From the NCBI GenBank assembly GCA_034769895.1, contig CM068367.1, positions 116,420,573 to 116,484,572 on the forward strand: a stretch of 64,000 bases of DNA, given 5' to 3'. The translations under genes and the position numbers were made by a program. Positions 49,860-61,965 of this stretch are shown one piece after another. The notes under the pieces were generated by a model, which saw only the letters and a list, made by a program, of their open reading frames with translations, had not been told where the DNA came from and ran no database searches. This DNA comes from Magicicada septendecula (taxonomy: Eukaryota > Arthropoda > Insecta > Hemiptera > Cicadidae). Each line of letters starts with the position of its first letter. The stretch's first letter is position 1.

Positions 49860-50190
49860 CTAAAAACGTCGAAACGAATGCACGAAGTATTTACTGGCAA
49901 AGTAGAATAAATGCAGTGAACTCCACAACACACAAACTATCTTGTCGCCTGGACGGACAGCAATCTATCTTACCTTGTCTACAGTTGCAGCTTCACCCAG
50001 CGACATTTAACGGCGAAAAAATTAATTATTCTTCGTCTCCTATCTTCTATTATTTCCATTTTTAACCGTTCTTGTGCGTCCTCTCTGTGTTTCTCAGAAT
50101 AATCTATTCGGTGTTGGTAATAATCTACTCACATTGTCTTGGTAATATGGTCCTTGTGTGTGTGTGTGTGTGTGTGCGTGCGCGTTTTCT
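49860..50190 (+). repeat. Dispersed repeat, copy 2, with TG/CG tail
   Basis: Plus-strand partner of 45025-45290. The 82-codon frame covering it includes CRLDGQQSILPCLQLQLHPA, similar to the other copy's DRQQSIFPCLQLTLNPA. It ends in TG then GCGTGCGCG at about 50155-50184. Confidence 0.65.
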
Positions 50191-52123
50191 GTACCCTCTA
50201 TAGAAAAGAATCTCGACTGTTGATTACACAATTCTAATATTATTACAGTCAATGTTTTGCATTAATCAGAACTCTAATTAAGCCACTATTAAAGTGTTTT
50301 AAAGCACGTTCCTTCACCTATTCCCAAATTTTATATAACACCATCATTATCACCAGTAACGGCCACAGTAATGTTCTGACCAGTGCTGACCGAATGTCTA
50401 TCCAGTTCAGTTTAGTGTACGATACTTCTTAACTAGGTCTCCTCCGTTCTTTTTATATTTCGTAGCCTTAAAATCTAGTAACATTAGTGATCTGTACCAC
50501 TTATTAAACTAGCCACACGGTCAATAATTTTTTTTATTGAATGTAGGCCTATATGTGTACGATTTTATGACTATTTCTTGCATATACCATTTTCCTTTTA
50601 AAGTTTCAATGAAATAATTTGAAAGTCTTTATTACTTTTGTGTATTACATACATTTTTGTTCAAAATCGTTGGAATTGTTTATTTTATGTTATAATTATA
50701 ATATTTTAGAAACCAAAAATAGATAACTGACAATGTTGAATTAAAATGTTTTAACTAAGTATATAAGAAACAAAGAAATGATACAAATATTTTAATTAAA
50801 ACTTTATATTACAAAATACATTCTGTAAATGCTACTTAAAATGTATTCTATATAAAAAACGATTATTCGATACTATGTTCAGCCACTGATTATGAAGCTA
50901 AGTCTGCAAAATACGCGTTGGACAAAGTTACTTAATATTTGTAGAAAAAAAAATTATTCTTAAAATAATCGTAATACAAATAAAAGAAATTTTAGTACTT
51001 AGCGTTATAATTTAGGACTTTAAATTCTCCTAAATGTGTGTGTGTGTGCGCGCGTGTGTACACAAACGCGAACACACAGGTGGGTTTCTAATATGATAGC
51101 CAACTTAGGATAGGTTATTTACAATTATCCAGCCGTACGATCGTATAATCAAAGCATCGTCATTCCAACTGTAAAGTGTCGTTTGTTTGCATGAATAAAA
51201 GTTCAGGAAGGGTGACCTCACGACAGCTTGGTAGCCGAAGAAGATAAAATTAGACTGATGGAAAAGATTCGATACTGCGATCGAAATTAAATTTACGTAA
51301 TTATAAGAAAGAAAATTTAGACAAATTAAAACAGTATAATTATTTCACACTAATTTTTTAAAGCAGCTAGGAAGTCTATAATTGGCATATTGGGAACACG
51401 AAGAGGAAATACGTACCAATACGCTCGAAGTTTTGCGTAAAAGTTGAAACGCTTTCAACGTTCAACACTGTTTCTGTACAAACATCCCAGTCTAGTCTGA
51501 ACAATGTGCTTAGCAAATAATTATATCGTTTTCGTGAAGTTCAATTGGCGGTTAGTCAATACAAAGTTCCCTTGTTGTAGGATGTTTCAACTTCGTCGCT
51601 GTTTGTACTTCGTTTATAATTGAAAAATCAATTACAAACTTTCTAAAGTGCCGTGTGTGTGTACAACATTCGTACAACTGGACACAGTTTTCCAGGTCAG
51701 CTGTTTTTGTCCACTGAACCGGCACGACGGTGTCTTAGTGTTTTATTACGACCTAATATTGATTAATGTGTGCTAGTCACACGTTACTTACAACAATCAC
51801 GGAATCGGAAACTAATTTACTGCACGTATTGTTTTTGCTCGCTGTACAATGATTTTAACATTGCTTTAGTCGATGAAGAGGTTTGAAGAGGTCGATGAAG
51901 AGTGATTTGCACACGAAAAAACACCAGAATTCTAGATATTGTAACTTCTATAACAGAGTAAACTCATTTGGGAATGACATGTGTCATTCTTCTGGCGAAA
52001 ACGTGTACCAGGTTTTTGAATTATAATTTCTTTTACAGACTGGATAATTGGTGTTGTACTGTACATTTGAGTACTGTATAGATAACTGATGTTCTGAATG
52101 ACCAATTTTCAGATAATTGAAGT
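50191..52123. other. Unassigned AT-rich sequence
   Basis: TG/CG run at about 51036-51060. A short duplication of GTCGATGAAGAG at about 51869 and 51890. No gene supported. Confidence 0.45.
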
Positions 52124-52365
52124 TATCATCATCATCATCTTCTTCTTCTTCTTCTTAACGGTTTTAGGCTTTAGCGGCCTGTTCCTATTCCACAGTCCAC
52201 ATCTTCTTAGGTCTACCAACTTTTCTTCTGCCTCTAGGGTTGTAATTTTTCGCCATCTTCGGTATTCTACTTTCTTCCGTTCTATTGATGTGTTCTATAA
52301 ATTTTCTTCTGTATTCTTTAATTCTTTCATTATCTGCAAAAATATCTAACTCACTTTTTATCTCA
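52124..52365 (-). pseudogene. LINE 3' end with ATC/TTC tail
   Basis: Minus strand reads IFADNERIKEYRRKFIEHIN, RTEESRIPKMAKNYNPRGRR, KVGRPKKMW then QAAKA, a well-preserved LINE C-terminal end (RIPK...Y-x-PxGRRxxGRPxKxW). It is followed by a GAA run and a GAT run on the coding strand (52125-52157 on the plus strand). Severely 5'-truncated, as is usual for LINE insertions. The family matches 42.2 and 61.3 kb in its GRP-K-W ending. Confidence 0.85.
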
Positions 52366-53212
52366 TCATTTATTAATTTGAGTTAGTATAAATTGTAGTG
52401 TCTCAAGTGATAAGTATCATAATAATAAAGTAATTAGTTTGTAGTCGAGTACGCAATACGTACGGAAGCTTAATTCACAAATAGGCTTAGCCTAGGGTCA
52501 TTAATAAAAATATGGTAAAAACGTTTTCATATTATTAACAAACAACGTTTTATACCTTTTGGCGTCAACAGTGGCTGAAATTGTCTGCTGTTCAGAAAAA
52601 GTGTGATATTATCTTGGATCGTTTAGCCGCGAATTTTATCTACTATTGTTGTTTAGGTGTACGTATATATCCAAGTCCAATGAAGACATTGAATGGAAAT
52701 TTTTTTTTTTTTTTTTTTTGTGGACGACTGTCAGTCTCAGTCGAGCCAATGTAGATATCTTGTTTTAAAATAGGGGAAATAATTGGTGTTAATAAAAAGA
52801 TATTCTGTGGTAATCTCCCCCCCCCCCAAAAAAAAGCTCTTTCTATGAACACGCTCGAAGAAATAAGTAAAAAGGGAAAAAAACTACAAAATTTTACAAG
52901 TAACAATACGGGAATGTTTAAAAAAATCAAATTATTAATCCCTCAAACAGCTAACATATTTAATAACTAATAATAGCATAATATTATTATTAATTAGTAT
53001 TTCTTATTAATATTATATATATATATAATTTTAATTTTATTAGATTCATAATTTATAGATTAATTTTTAATACGTTGATAATTTAACACATTATAATTAG
53101 TAATCCATTAGTAATATACTATAGAATTTTATTTCTCAATTTTCCTTTTTAAAATATAATAATTGTTTCTCAGCTTCCATAAGTCTGTAAATATCACAGC
53201 AACCATCTTAAA
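52366..53212. other. Unassigned AT-rich sequence
   Basis: Poly-T at about 52700-52719 and a C-run at about 52808-52817. Nothing coding. Confidence 0.5.
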
Positions 53213-53510
53213 GTGATATCTGAGTTAGACACCGGTGTCTGTTTTTCAATCGCCAGCTTGAGGTCTCTATCTGCATCATCACTTTCATGTCACAACACAG
53301 CTCGTCCTCCTTTTCTCTTTCTGGACTGCAGACTCTCAAAAATTTCCTTTAGCCGCCTATGTCCGTTATACGTTGAACATGTCCATACCACTGTAGGGCT
53401 CGATTTTCTAAGGCTTTTAAGATATTCTTCAGGGAGTAGGCGAATTGCCTGTTTCAGTCTCAGTCCCACAGGAAATACTACTAATACTAATCGTACATCC
53501 ACATTACCAA
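53213..53510 (-). pseudogene. LINE C-terminal fragment A
   Basis: Minus strand: EEYLKSLRKSSPTVVWTCST then YNGHRRLKEIFESLQSRKRK and GGRAVL, then DDADRDLKLAIE. This looks like the R-x-GRP region of a LINE protein (GHVRRL..IFESLQSRKRKGGR). It directly follows, in minus-strand order, the fragment at 53515-54425 but has a different sequence from that fragment's own GRP-K-W end, so it is probably a separate insertion. Confidence 0.5.
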
Positions 53511-53514
53511 ACTT

Positions 53515-54425
53515 TCCTGGGTCTTCTTATATTGGTTTGTCCAATAAGCTTGTATTGCAACGTCTTCGGCCAACTACCCATCTGGCATCCTATTCAGATG
53601 AGCAATCAATTTCTTTTGTTTTCCGCAGTGCAACCTTGGTTATTAAAATTTTTAACTCTTTTCGTAGAGCTTGTTCTAGAGTCTAATCTCGTCTCCGATG
53701 TCAAAATCCTACTCAGATGTTTCCTCACCGGAACCCAGGTTTCACACTCACCCAACAACACTGACGCAACCATTACCTTATAACATTTTGGGTTATTCTG
53801 TTTCCTAGTTTTACTTGACAATGCTTCACGCATTGCTCCACATATTGACGAAACTTGGGCAACTTATCATGAACTTCAAGATCTACTTCACAAGTGATGT
53901 CATATGGCCAAGATAGCGGAAATGCGACACCTGCTCTATACACTTATTATCTCACAAATTTTAGTTCGCGAGGGTTATCTCTCCACAAAAATTCTGCACA
54001 GAAATTCACATGATGTAATTTGAACAGATTTCTTGTAACTGAAATATCAATTTCTGGAGCTCGTATTAATTGTTTTGTATGATCATCGTAAACAACACTG
54101 TATTGAAATATGTTATATTATTTATTTTTATTCTTGGGTATACTCTTAACTTTCACTCTCTAACTGTGTGATAATATAGATATTAAACAGCACTGGAGAT
54201 ATGCTATAGCCTTGGCGCACTCCTTGATTCATATAAATCTCCTCTGTCAAATCCTATCCTTGGACGATAATACAAGCTCCTTATAACGCCCATAAGATTT
54301 TTAGGATAAACCGTTTTATGCATAACTTCACATAGAAGGGCTCCGTTAATTATATCAATCGCTTTTCTCATAGTCAAAAAAGGCAAGGTGTGTCTCCAAT
54401 TTAAATACCCTTCTTTCCTTAATCA
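53515..54425 (-). pseudogene. Decayed LINE with RT finger block
   Basis: The minus-strand RT begins at about 54385 with LPFLTMRKAIDIINGALLCE (the LAFLDYEKAFD block, frame-shifted), then HKTVYPKNLMGVIRSLYYRP (about 54260-54320) and a GYSISP-like remnant. The ADD region around 54080-54120 is degraded. Later come KTRKQNNPKCYKVMVASVLL and GECETWVPVRKHLS (about 53740-53815), and, in another frame, HLNRMPDG, KTLQYKLIGQTN and RRPRKVW (about 53515-53590). Order and spacing match one element of the same group as 42.2 kb. Open plus-strand frames across 53213-53783 (up to 157 codons) are shadows. Confidence 0.78.
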
Positions 54426-55353
54426 ATATTTTTAAGAGAACGCGTCATCAATGCAAGAACAGTCAATCGAAGTAGCTACTTTTAATCAACCGAAATCAAT
54501 ATCGTTAAGACTGTAATATTTGTGATTTTGTGATACAGTAGCAACTAACGATTTTTGTCAAGAGTGATAATGTTTTAATTTTATACGTTACATAAAAGTG
54601 TACGGTGAGAAGTGGAAAAGCAATTCCATTTTATAGTCTGGTGTAGTTATCATTTTAGTTCACCAAATAATTTACAACCTAATCCAATTAGTTGGATGAT
54701 ATGTAGTAAATGTCAAATGCGCATTGAGTATTTTGTCTTCATATACAAAGCTGTTACATATACAACATTTGACTTTATAGAGTTAGTAATTAAATTACTA
54801 ATCCGTAAAAGATCTCGTATGGTTTACGTCTGTCTGCAGACTTGTTCTGATACAATAGTTAAACGCTTAATACATATGACACTACGAATTTCAACGATTC
54901 CATTTCTAACTTAAACGATAATTCCCAAAAGTTTGGTTTGGATTATTTCGTTTTCCTTAGAATCTCACTGTAATAAAGTGAATAGTTGTTTTGATGTCTC
55001 CGGCTCTTTATATCAAGTTAATGGGAGATAATATAGCACTTATCGATAAATCTTTGAGTTCTCTCTATGCTATCGTTGTTGGTAATTCTCCAGGGCTAGA
55101 CTTTGCGCATCCATATGGATTTCATAGTTAAGGTTTTTCTAAAGCCGATTGCATCCTAACCTTTTCCTTCCTTTGACTTTGAATCGTATGTTTCATCCAT
55201 TAAGCTCGGTCCGCTTAATCGTCATCCATTAAAACCCTCTTCTATTGCTTAGACAATTTATTGTTACGAGGATTGCCTTTTTCTGTGAAGTAAATTACAG
55301 TAGACTCAATCCAACCTAACATTGGTGACGTCAGGACACAATAAGCGTGGAAT
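54426..55353. other. Unassigned sequence
   Basis: No feature supported. Confidence 0.45.
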
Positions 55354-55417
55354 TTAAGGTGAATTGTTTGTTCTGCAGTTAACGCTTAAGGTGAATTGTT
55401 TGTTCTGCAGTTAACGC
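55354..55417. repeat. Perfect tandem duplication, 2 x 32 bp
   Basis: Unit begins TTAAGGTGAATTG and ends GCAGTTAACGC. The two copies (55354-55385 and 55386-55417) are identical, so the duplication is recent or maintained. Confidence 0.92.
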
Positions 55418-55628
55418 CTGCTATTTTTGATAAAACATAAATTATTAGCGTTTCTTAGAAAATTTAAATTTTTGTTTGTAGAGTTTGCATAATTTTCAAA
55501 CTGTAAACTACATTTTAATATAAAAAAACGCACGAAAGTACACGGAAATGAATAAAACTTCTCAATATAGTATTTACAAGAACCCCAATCGATTACAGAC
55601 TAGTGAGGATTTTAAGATTTGTACTTGT

Positions 55629-55905
55629 AGTATCCCGGAGAGACCGGTTAAGGAGTGATGCTCTCGGGATGTACAACCTGAATGAAAGGATCAAGGACTA
55701 CATACAGGGTTGCATGGGCCATGTGCAAAGGATGCACCAGGACAGACTGGGATAAACGTCAACTGACGTTTTATCTTCCCAGACAAAACCACACTATCGG
55801 AAGACAGAAGAAAAAGTGGTTACGTGAGGTGTGCACGCGTTGCGTGAGCGGTAGTATTTCGCAACGCCCGGGCAACTTCCCGACTTTTCCAGCCACACCT
55901 TCTAG
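55629..55905 (+). pseudogene. LINE 3' fragment
   Basis: Plus strand: RRDRLRSDALGMYNLNERIK, DYIQGCMGHVQRMHQDRLG then a stop, then KPHYRKTEEKVVT. This parallels the 'D..R...L....V.DRI..YR..W..HV.RM...R' block just before the GRP-K-W end of LINE proteins. It is short and has no RT. The 77-codon frame at 55682 is out of frame with it and is a shadow. Confidence 0.65.
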
Positions 55906-57206
55906 TTTTTGGTAAATTATTATACCGGAATCCAGGTAAGTTTTGTCACGTACTACGTCAACGGCCGAACGTTTTTATTCAAAACGGGTTGTTCAAATGT
56001 TTTGAACTATTAAATTTTTAAAATAATTACGGTAATTACGACAATTTTTTTCTTTTAAAAGTGACAATGTACTAATTCAAACAGATTTTTCAGTGCCTTA
56101 CATACGAGGTTTATACAAATTTGCAATTTCCACCGCTACAAGTGTTCGATTCAAAAACTGTTTTTATGTGATGTTGGTACACATGTTAGCGACAATCGAC
56201 TAAAATGTTGGTGCTAGTTGATGCATAGTTTAGATTTCACAGGTAATTGAGTAAGTCGTCCTTAGTTGTATTAGGCGATTGTTTTGTCATTCTGTAATGC
56301 AATATTGAAGAAGATGGGTTAAATTTCGTGTAAACTGTGAGATAAACTGCCCTGTTCTGGAAATATTCAGAAGGCTTCTGGATTTTTGTCTACCTCTGTA
56401 GCTGCGTTATTAAGATTACACACTTAGGATTGAAGACATTACGACAAATCAAACACTTATGCACTCGACATAATAGAATAAAGTTTTCTAATTTTTCATT
56501 TATTATGTCAAATTGGAAAACCAAGCCGATAGTGCGGATGGCCGGATAATCGGGGACCGCATAGACGCAAACCTACTGTACCTAACGCTACAGAAATTTA
56601 TAGAAATTTTATTAACCGCTATCTAAAATAATTACACGCATATTATTATAGTTTTACTACAGTTCTCCAATCCTCACTATCATAACCAGTAATAAAAGTC
56701 GCCAGGTCAATTTAAATTACAATAGTCTGCAACTCAAGTAACAATTAAATACTTGATATGTTTACTAATACACTGTTGAAGCAACGCACAGCAGATTCGC
56801 GACACTAACTGTTACACTTGAATCGCCGGTACATTTCGTGGAAATCACAACTGATCACCATGAGTATCACACACAACACCAACAGCTGTGGTCACCATGA
56901 GTATTTATAGTCCGCCAAGATTACGTGTGTGGCGTAATGTAGACGAGAAAAATCCGCACGCTCTACGTCTGGTGGAGGGAATGCAAACAATCATCAGTAT
57001 CAGCAGGTCTACGTCAGATGTCTCTGGAAACATCGCGTCTGTCTGTCTGTCTGCAAAAGTTACGCAGGCTACTACGTATGCTATTTGTGTAGCACCAGTG
57101 AAACAATATAGTCTCCAAGATAGTGACGCTCTTCCTTGTTTACGTATTCTTTCTTTGAACTCGGTGTAATATTTTAAAATATTTTGCCGCCACCTGCTCT
57201 GTTGCA
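55906..57206. other. Unassigned; one LTR-like TATA region
   Basis: On the minus strand TATAAATAC lies at 56901-56910, and a CACCATGAGTAT word occurs twice (56857-56868 and 56893-56904). GGCCGGATAATCGGGGACCG at about 56539 recalls pogo/Tigger-type termini, but I could not find the partner end. No element is called. Confidence 0.4.
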
Positions 57207-57216
57207 TTAGTTTGAC

Positions 57217-57645
57217 TTCTTCTTCTTCTTCTTGTCCAACAAGGAATAGGCCTTGGTGACCTGTTCCGGCTTCATAGGATTTCTTCCCATCTTTTCTTTG
57301 GTCTCTCTACGCTTCTTCTGCAGCCGGTTTGTATTTACTTGCTGCTTTTGGTAGTCTTCGATCACCCATACGCTCCAGATGGTCCTATATGGTCTCCCCA
57401 ATTTCTTCTATGCAACTCTATTTTCTCATTCAAGTTGTATAGTTCCAACTCTTCTCTAATCTCTTCATTAATAAATCGGTTTTGTTTAGAACAATCTTTG
57501 ACCGATCTTAGAAATTTCACCTTGGCTGCTTGTATGCGGCTTTTATCTCTCTTTCTCATTTCCATAAAGAAGCATAGGGATAGCCATTACCTTGTAAAAC
57601 TTGAGCTGAGTATCTTTTCGTGTCTTGTTATTACTTTGACCAAGT
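57217..57645 (-). pseudogene. LINE 3' end with TTC tail
   Basis: Minus strand: NNKTRKDTQLKFYKVMAIPM then LLYG (about 57580-57640). In a shifted frame, RIQAAKVKFLRSVKDCSKQN and RFINEEIREELELYNLNEKI (about 57415-57550), then RRNWGDHI. A further shift gives EQVTKAYSLLDKKKKK at the end. The TTC run at 57217-57233 is the tail. The ETW block is partly lost. Same group as 42.2 and 61.3 kb. The 130-codon plus frame at 57339-57731 is its shadow. Confidence 0.84.
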
Positions 57646-58123
57646 TCGTAATACACAAACTTCAAAGTCAGCTGATTATTGATAACAAAACTTCCACTTT
57701 GTTTATCCAAATTCCTGTTGTTCGTAATTAATCCTCGCCGAATAACTTAGACGTGTGTTCTAATATAGACTAATCCAGACGTATATCCAGTCTATACGTA
57801 AAATATTGTACGTATTTGATCCCTTCTTGTGTTTTAAAGAGTACAAGCGTGTACCCAGCGTTACTACGTTTTAACTATAATTTATAATATTTGAACCTGT
57901 CGAAGGTAAACAAAGAATCGATTTATCGTTACCGTGATGTTGATTCTCTAACACTGGCGCTCATTCATCATAACGTGTCAACATGAACGGGTCAGGTGTA
58001 GTTAAATTTAAATTTTATACACGACAATTTGAGGCAAGACGGTTGACAAATAATATTTTTGCTTTAGTATATTGTTTATTTAAATTGTATTAACCAACAT
58101 AGGAAGAGCATCCATGCTAATAC
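57646..58123. other. Unassigned sequence
   Basis: No feature supported. Confidence 0.45.
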
Positions 58124-58598
<475 letters not shown>

Positions 58599-59050
58599 CC
58601 TGGCCTTCGCCATTCTTCTCTATTGTTACCACACTCCTCCGGTTTCTAATTTCATGAGTCCACATGTCCTGACTCACCCCGTTCATCCATCTCAGTTATT
58701 GCCTTCCTACTTTCCTTTTACCATCTGACATTGCATGAAACATCTTCCCAACAGCTCTACTTTCACAAGCACGTACAATGTGTCCAGCCCATTCCAATCT
58801 TTTTAATTTAATAAAGGTGACCACATCAGGTTCATCATACAAATTATAGAGCTCTAAATTATATATTTTCCTCCAGGCTCCCCCCTCTTCCACTGGACCA
58901 AAAATCCTCTTCCTGAGGATCCTCCTCTCAAATATATTTAGTTGCCTCTCATCTGATCTAGGCAGCGTCAATGTCTCTGATTCATAAGTCAGTACTGGAG
59001 GCAATAGGACCATTATACATCAATCTGGTCTTCCTTCGTATTAACTGGAT
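58599..59050 (-). pseudogene. 5'-truncated LINE C-terminal part
   Basis: The minus strand has a 105-codon open piece (59013-58696). It contains PPVLTYESETLTLPRSDERQ, LNIFERRILRKRIFGPVEEG, GAWRKIYNLELYNLYDEPDV, VTFIKLKRLEWAGHIVRACE and a GKRKVGRQ end. After a frameshift a WMNGV block leads to the repeat tail. This is the standard LINE post-RT region. The RT itself was lost by 5' truncation at about 59050. Close DNA relative at 17.5-17.8 kb, aligned until ATTAACTG. Both of its sides are flanked by direct repeats of about 175-235 bp. Confidence 0.88.
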
Positions 59051-59285
59051 CACTTGTTACTACTATACACACGTAGGCCATGTGTGTAGAGTCACGGGGT
59101 CTTGTAGTTCTTGTATACCAGAAGGGGATAGAGAAGAAAGGAGGAGAGAGACGGGGAAGTGAGAAAGACAGGTAGATAGACAGACCGACAGGTGGAATAT
59201 CTTTAAGCATAGAGATAAGAGTATGCATTTGAAGCGAGCGACAAGATGAGTTTACCAATGACGTACTTACACACTCACACACACA
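59051..59285. repeat. Direct repeat flanking a LINE, right copy
   Basis: Partner of 58124-58297. It runs into a short CA-rich stretch (ACACTCACACACACAAAC) where the left copy runs into the 250-bp CA tract. Confidence 0.85.
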
Positions 59286-59691
59286 AACATAAATATTTTG
59301 CCGCAGAGACATTACGGGGTTGATGTATAATAAGCATCAGCAGACCGCACGAGGCAGAATAACTTACATATCCGAGAGTATATTAAATTCTAACAATACA
59401 TTTCCCGCTCGTGTTTCGATGGATCGCGGTTGCCACACTCGTCGTATCTACGTACGTGGGAATGTGGTGGTGAGCACAGGCAAAATGAATCTCTGTGCTA
59501 CAATAATATATACAATACCTACCTATGCAATAATATATACCTACAATAATATATAATGAGCGCATGCACGTTTCACAGAGATAATAACTCTCATGAATAA
59601 CCAACCACCGTATCGCTATAACAAGCTAGAGGTTAACATTCTGCTGTATATGTTAAACATTTCGTCAGCAAAATCTGTATAAGTGGTGTGT
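59286..59691. other. Unassigned sequence
   Basis: A loose repeat of ATAATATATACCTAC-like words at about 59503-59556. No gene supported. Confidence 0.45.
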
Positions 59692-59781
59692 GTGAGGGAG
59701 TGGGAGAGGGAGAGGGGGAGATGGAGGGGGCGAGGGAGAGGGAGAGGGAGAGGAAGAGGGAGAGGGAGAGGGAGAGAGAGG

Positions 59782-59833
<52 letters not shown>
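59692..59833. repeat. Purine tract, GGGAGA then GA repeat
   Basis: About 140 bp of almost pure purine on the plus strand. Arg/Glu-rich and Leu/Ser-rich frames across it are not genes. Confidence 0.95.
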
Positions 59834-59836
<3 letters not shown>

Positions 59837-60017
59837 GGCTATCGACAGACAGACTGAAAATTTCGTCTTGTCAGACTTTAGCAGGAACCTACACTGCGAG
59901 AGTTTTACAATCATCACCCCTCAACGATTGGGGTGAAATTCAATTTTGAATTACATAAGTAGTAGGTTTCAAGATCTCTACTTTAGCACCGCATTCCTCT
60001 ACATTTTTCCTTCCTCT

Positions 60018-60233
60018 ATCTTCTTCTTCTTCTTCTTCTTCTTCTTCTTCTTCTTCTTCTTCTTCTTCTTCTTCTTCTTCTTCTTCTTTTCTTTTCTTTT
60101 CTTTTCCTTTTCCTTTTCCTTTTCCTTTTCTTCTTCTTCTTCTTCTTCTTCTTCTTCTTCTTCTTCTTCTTCTTCTTCTTCTTCTTCTTCTTCTTCTTCT
60201 TCTTCTTCTTCTTCTTCTTCTTCATCTTCATCT
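60018..60233. repeat. Pyrimidine tract, TTC / TTTTCC / TTC
   Basis: About 215 bp, nearly all pyrimidine on the plus strand: TTC units, then TTTTC and TTTTCC units, then TTC units again, giving a roughly mirror-symmetric tract. It is continuous with the 3' end of the minus-strand LINE on the right, so it began as that element's GAA tail. Confidence 0.95.
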
Positions 60234-60660
60234 TATTTAGCACTACGGTCCATCGTGAGCCCTGGCCTCCAACATTAATTTTCCCCAACGTCTCCTATCC
60301 GTTGACACCTCAGCGTAACCCCTCACGTCCATTTTTCTGAGACCTTCCGGCACATTATCCTAGGTTGACCCCTCTTTCTGCTTTTATACACCTGTGCCTC
60401 GAGACTTTTCATCCATCCGTTCTAGGTGACTAGCCATTGTATTCGAATGGGTTTTACAAATCTTCCAGTGCCCTCATGTTTTAATAGCTCGTCTATCTCC
60501 TTGTTACTTCTTACTTTTCATTCACCAGCTTCCTAAACCGAGTCATATACACGTCGTAAAACTTTTCTTTCAGATCTTCTCAGTGTTTCTTGTAGCTTTT
60601 ATGATAATGTCTACGCCTCAACTCCATAAGCGACAACCGGTGTAATCAGACTCTTATATA
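60234..60660 (-). pseudogene. LINE C-terminal part
   Basis: Minus strand, with frameshifts: SLITPVVAYGVEA (about 60610-60650), QETLRRSERKVLRRVYDSV, SNKEIDELLKHEGTGRFVKP (about 60450-60515), RIQWLVT, KSRKRGQPRIMCRKVSEKWT, GVTLRCQRIGDVGEN and PGLTMDRSAK before the GAA tail. The order PVVAYGxEAWTL, RKVLRRIYGxV, EIDELLKHED, RGRPR, PGLTMDR is diagnostic of RTE-like LINE ends. Similar pieces lie at 38.3 and 48.7 kb. RT core absent. Confidence 0.83.
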
Positions 60661-60891
60661 TTTTCATTTTTGTATTGTGGAATAATGAGCTTGCTTCTCA
60701 ATAATCTACTGCTGTCCCTTCCCTTTAATAGGCCTACTTCATATTTTTACCAACACACGCTATTAGTGTACGTATGGAACGGAAAATTTCTTGTAAGAGA
60801 TTTAGTAGTAAAGACCAAACATTTACATCAAAATAATAATATTTTACACTGATCGAATGGTTGCTCGGCACTTGGTAGAACATTTTACTAA
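60661..60891. other. Unassigned sequence
   Basis: No feature supported. Confidence 0.4.
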
Positions 60892-61064
60892 TACTTGAAT
60901 TGAGTAAATAAACACTTGGTATAGTTCTACAGATAATATTTGTTTTTTTCTAGTGTTTATAGTTCTACAAATCTAACCTCGGAAACTGCCGTAACTGCTC
61001 AAACAATTGTCAGGAAAATAAAAATTATGTGTAGAACTATACCAAGTGTTTATGGATTCAAGTA
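60892..61064. repeat. 173-bp inverted repeat
   Basis: Left arm about 60892-60931 and right arm about 61030-61064 pair over some 35 bases. The core AAACACTTGGTATAGTTCTA is perfect. Both arms also share TACTTGAAT at their outer ends. The spacer is about 98 bp and contains another GTTTATAGTTCTACA word. It may be a fold-back or small MITE. No target duplication seen. Confidence 0.75.
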
Positions 61065-61329
61065 TCAATAATAGTTTTATCAAAATGTAAGTATATTAAC
61101 GATACGTATTTTTTCAAACGTTTCTCTGGTGTCCAAGATTCCAGTGAATTCAAACTTCTAGCGATCACTAGTATAGTGAAATAACATGTCATCAGAGAGG
61201 AGACCGATGAAATCCAAAGGTGTAATTTCCTTTGTTGTTATTCTTTCTTTCTTCTTCATTCAAGTATATGCAAGTTTATGTGTTCCCGTTCTCAGTAACT
61301 AGTCAGATTTCAATAGACATCACGTTAAA
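61065..61329. other. Unassigned sequence
   Basis: No feature supported. The right part may be decayed upstream LINE. Confidence 0.4.
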
Positions 61330-61965
61330 TATAACACAAAAACAAAAGTGGTCTTTCTCTATGACAAAAGCAATGGGTTTCAGTGAAAAAGACGCTGTAA
61401 GATCGAAAAAGCGGATGATAGAATGATAGAATAAGTGAAGAAATGTCACATTTTAATTACTTAGGTTCCGATGTATCTTTCTGTGTGTCTTATAATGCAA
61501 GCAACGACGTAGTGAATAAGTTGCATAAGTTGAACCTTATGTGCGGGACCATCAGGCGAACCCTTAAGTCAGCAAGTAAAGGAGCACGCCTAAAATTCTA
61601 CAAGGTGATGGCTCTTCCCACACTTCTCTATGGGTTTGAGAACTGGAATTTAACTAAACGCCAGACCAGTCGCATCCGAGCGACTGAAATGAGATTTCTC
61701 AGGCACGTGGCAGGGTATACTCTCCATAGAAAAAACACAGCACGGCAGGAACTGAATATTATGAGTATACTCGACAGGATTGCCCAGGATCGGGTGAATT
61801 GGTGGAAATATCTTTGCCGAATGGATGACTGCCGCATCCTCAAACAACTACGGAAGTATAAGCCGAGGGGACGGAGAGGTGTGGGACGTCCGAGGAAGCG
61901 CTGGAGTGACCAGCTGTAATATTTGCCTATTTGAGACCGGAAAACCATTCTTGGTTTAAAGCTTG

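Noticed and set aside
53213..53783. 157- and 112-codon plus frames
   Set aside because: Antisense of minus-strand LINE blocks with recognisable RT-associated motifs.
56535..57205. Possible LTR with TATAAATAC on the minus strand, and a Tigger-like GATAATCGGGG word
   Set aside because: No matched ends or partner copy. Resemblance rests on short words only.
59633..60288. Leu/Ser-rich, Arg/Glu-rich, Ser-rich and Lys-rich frames
   Set aside because: Pure translations of GA and TTC tracts.
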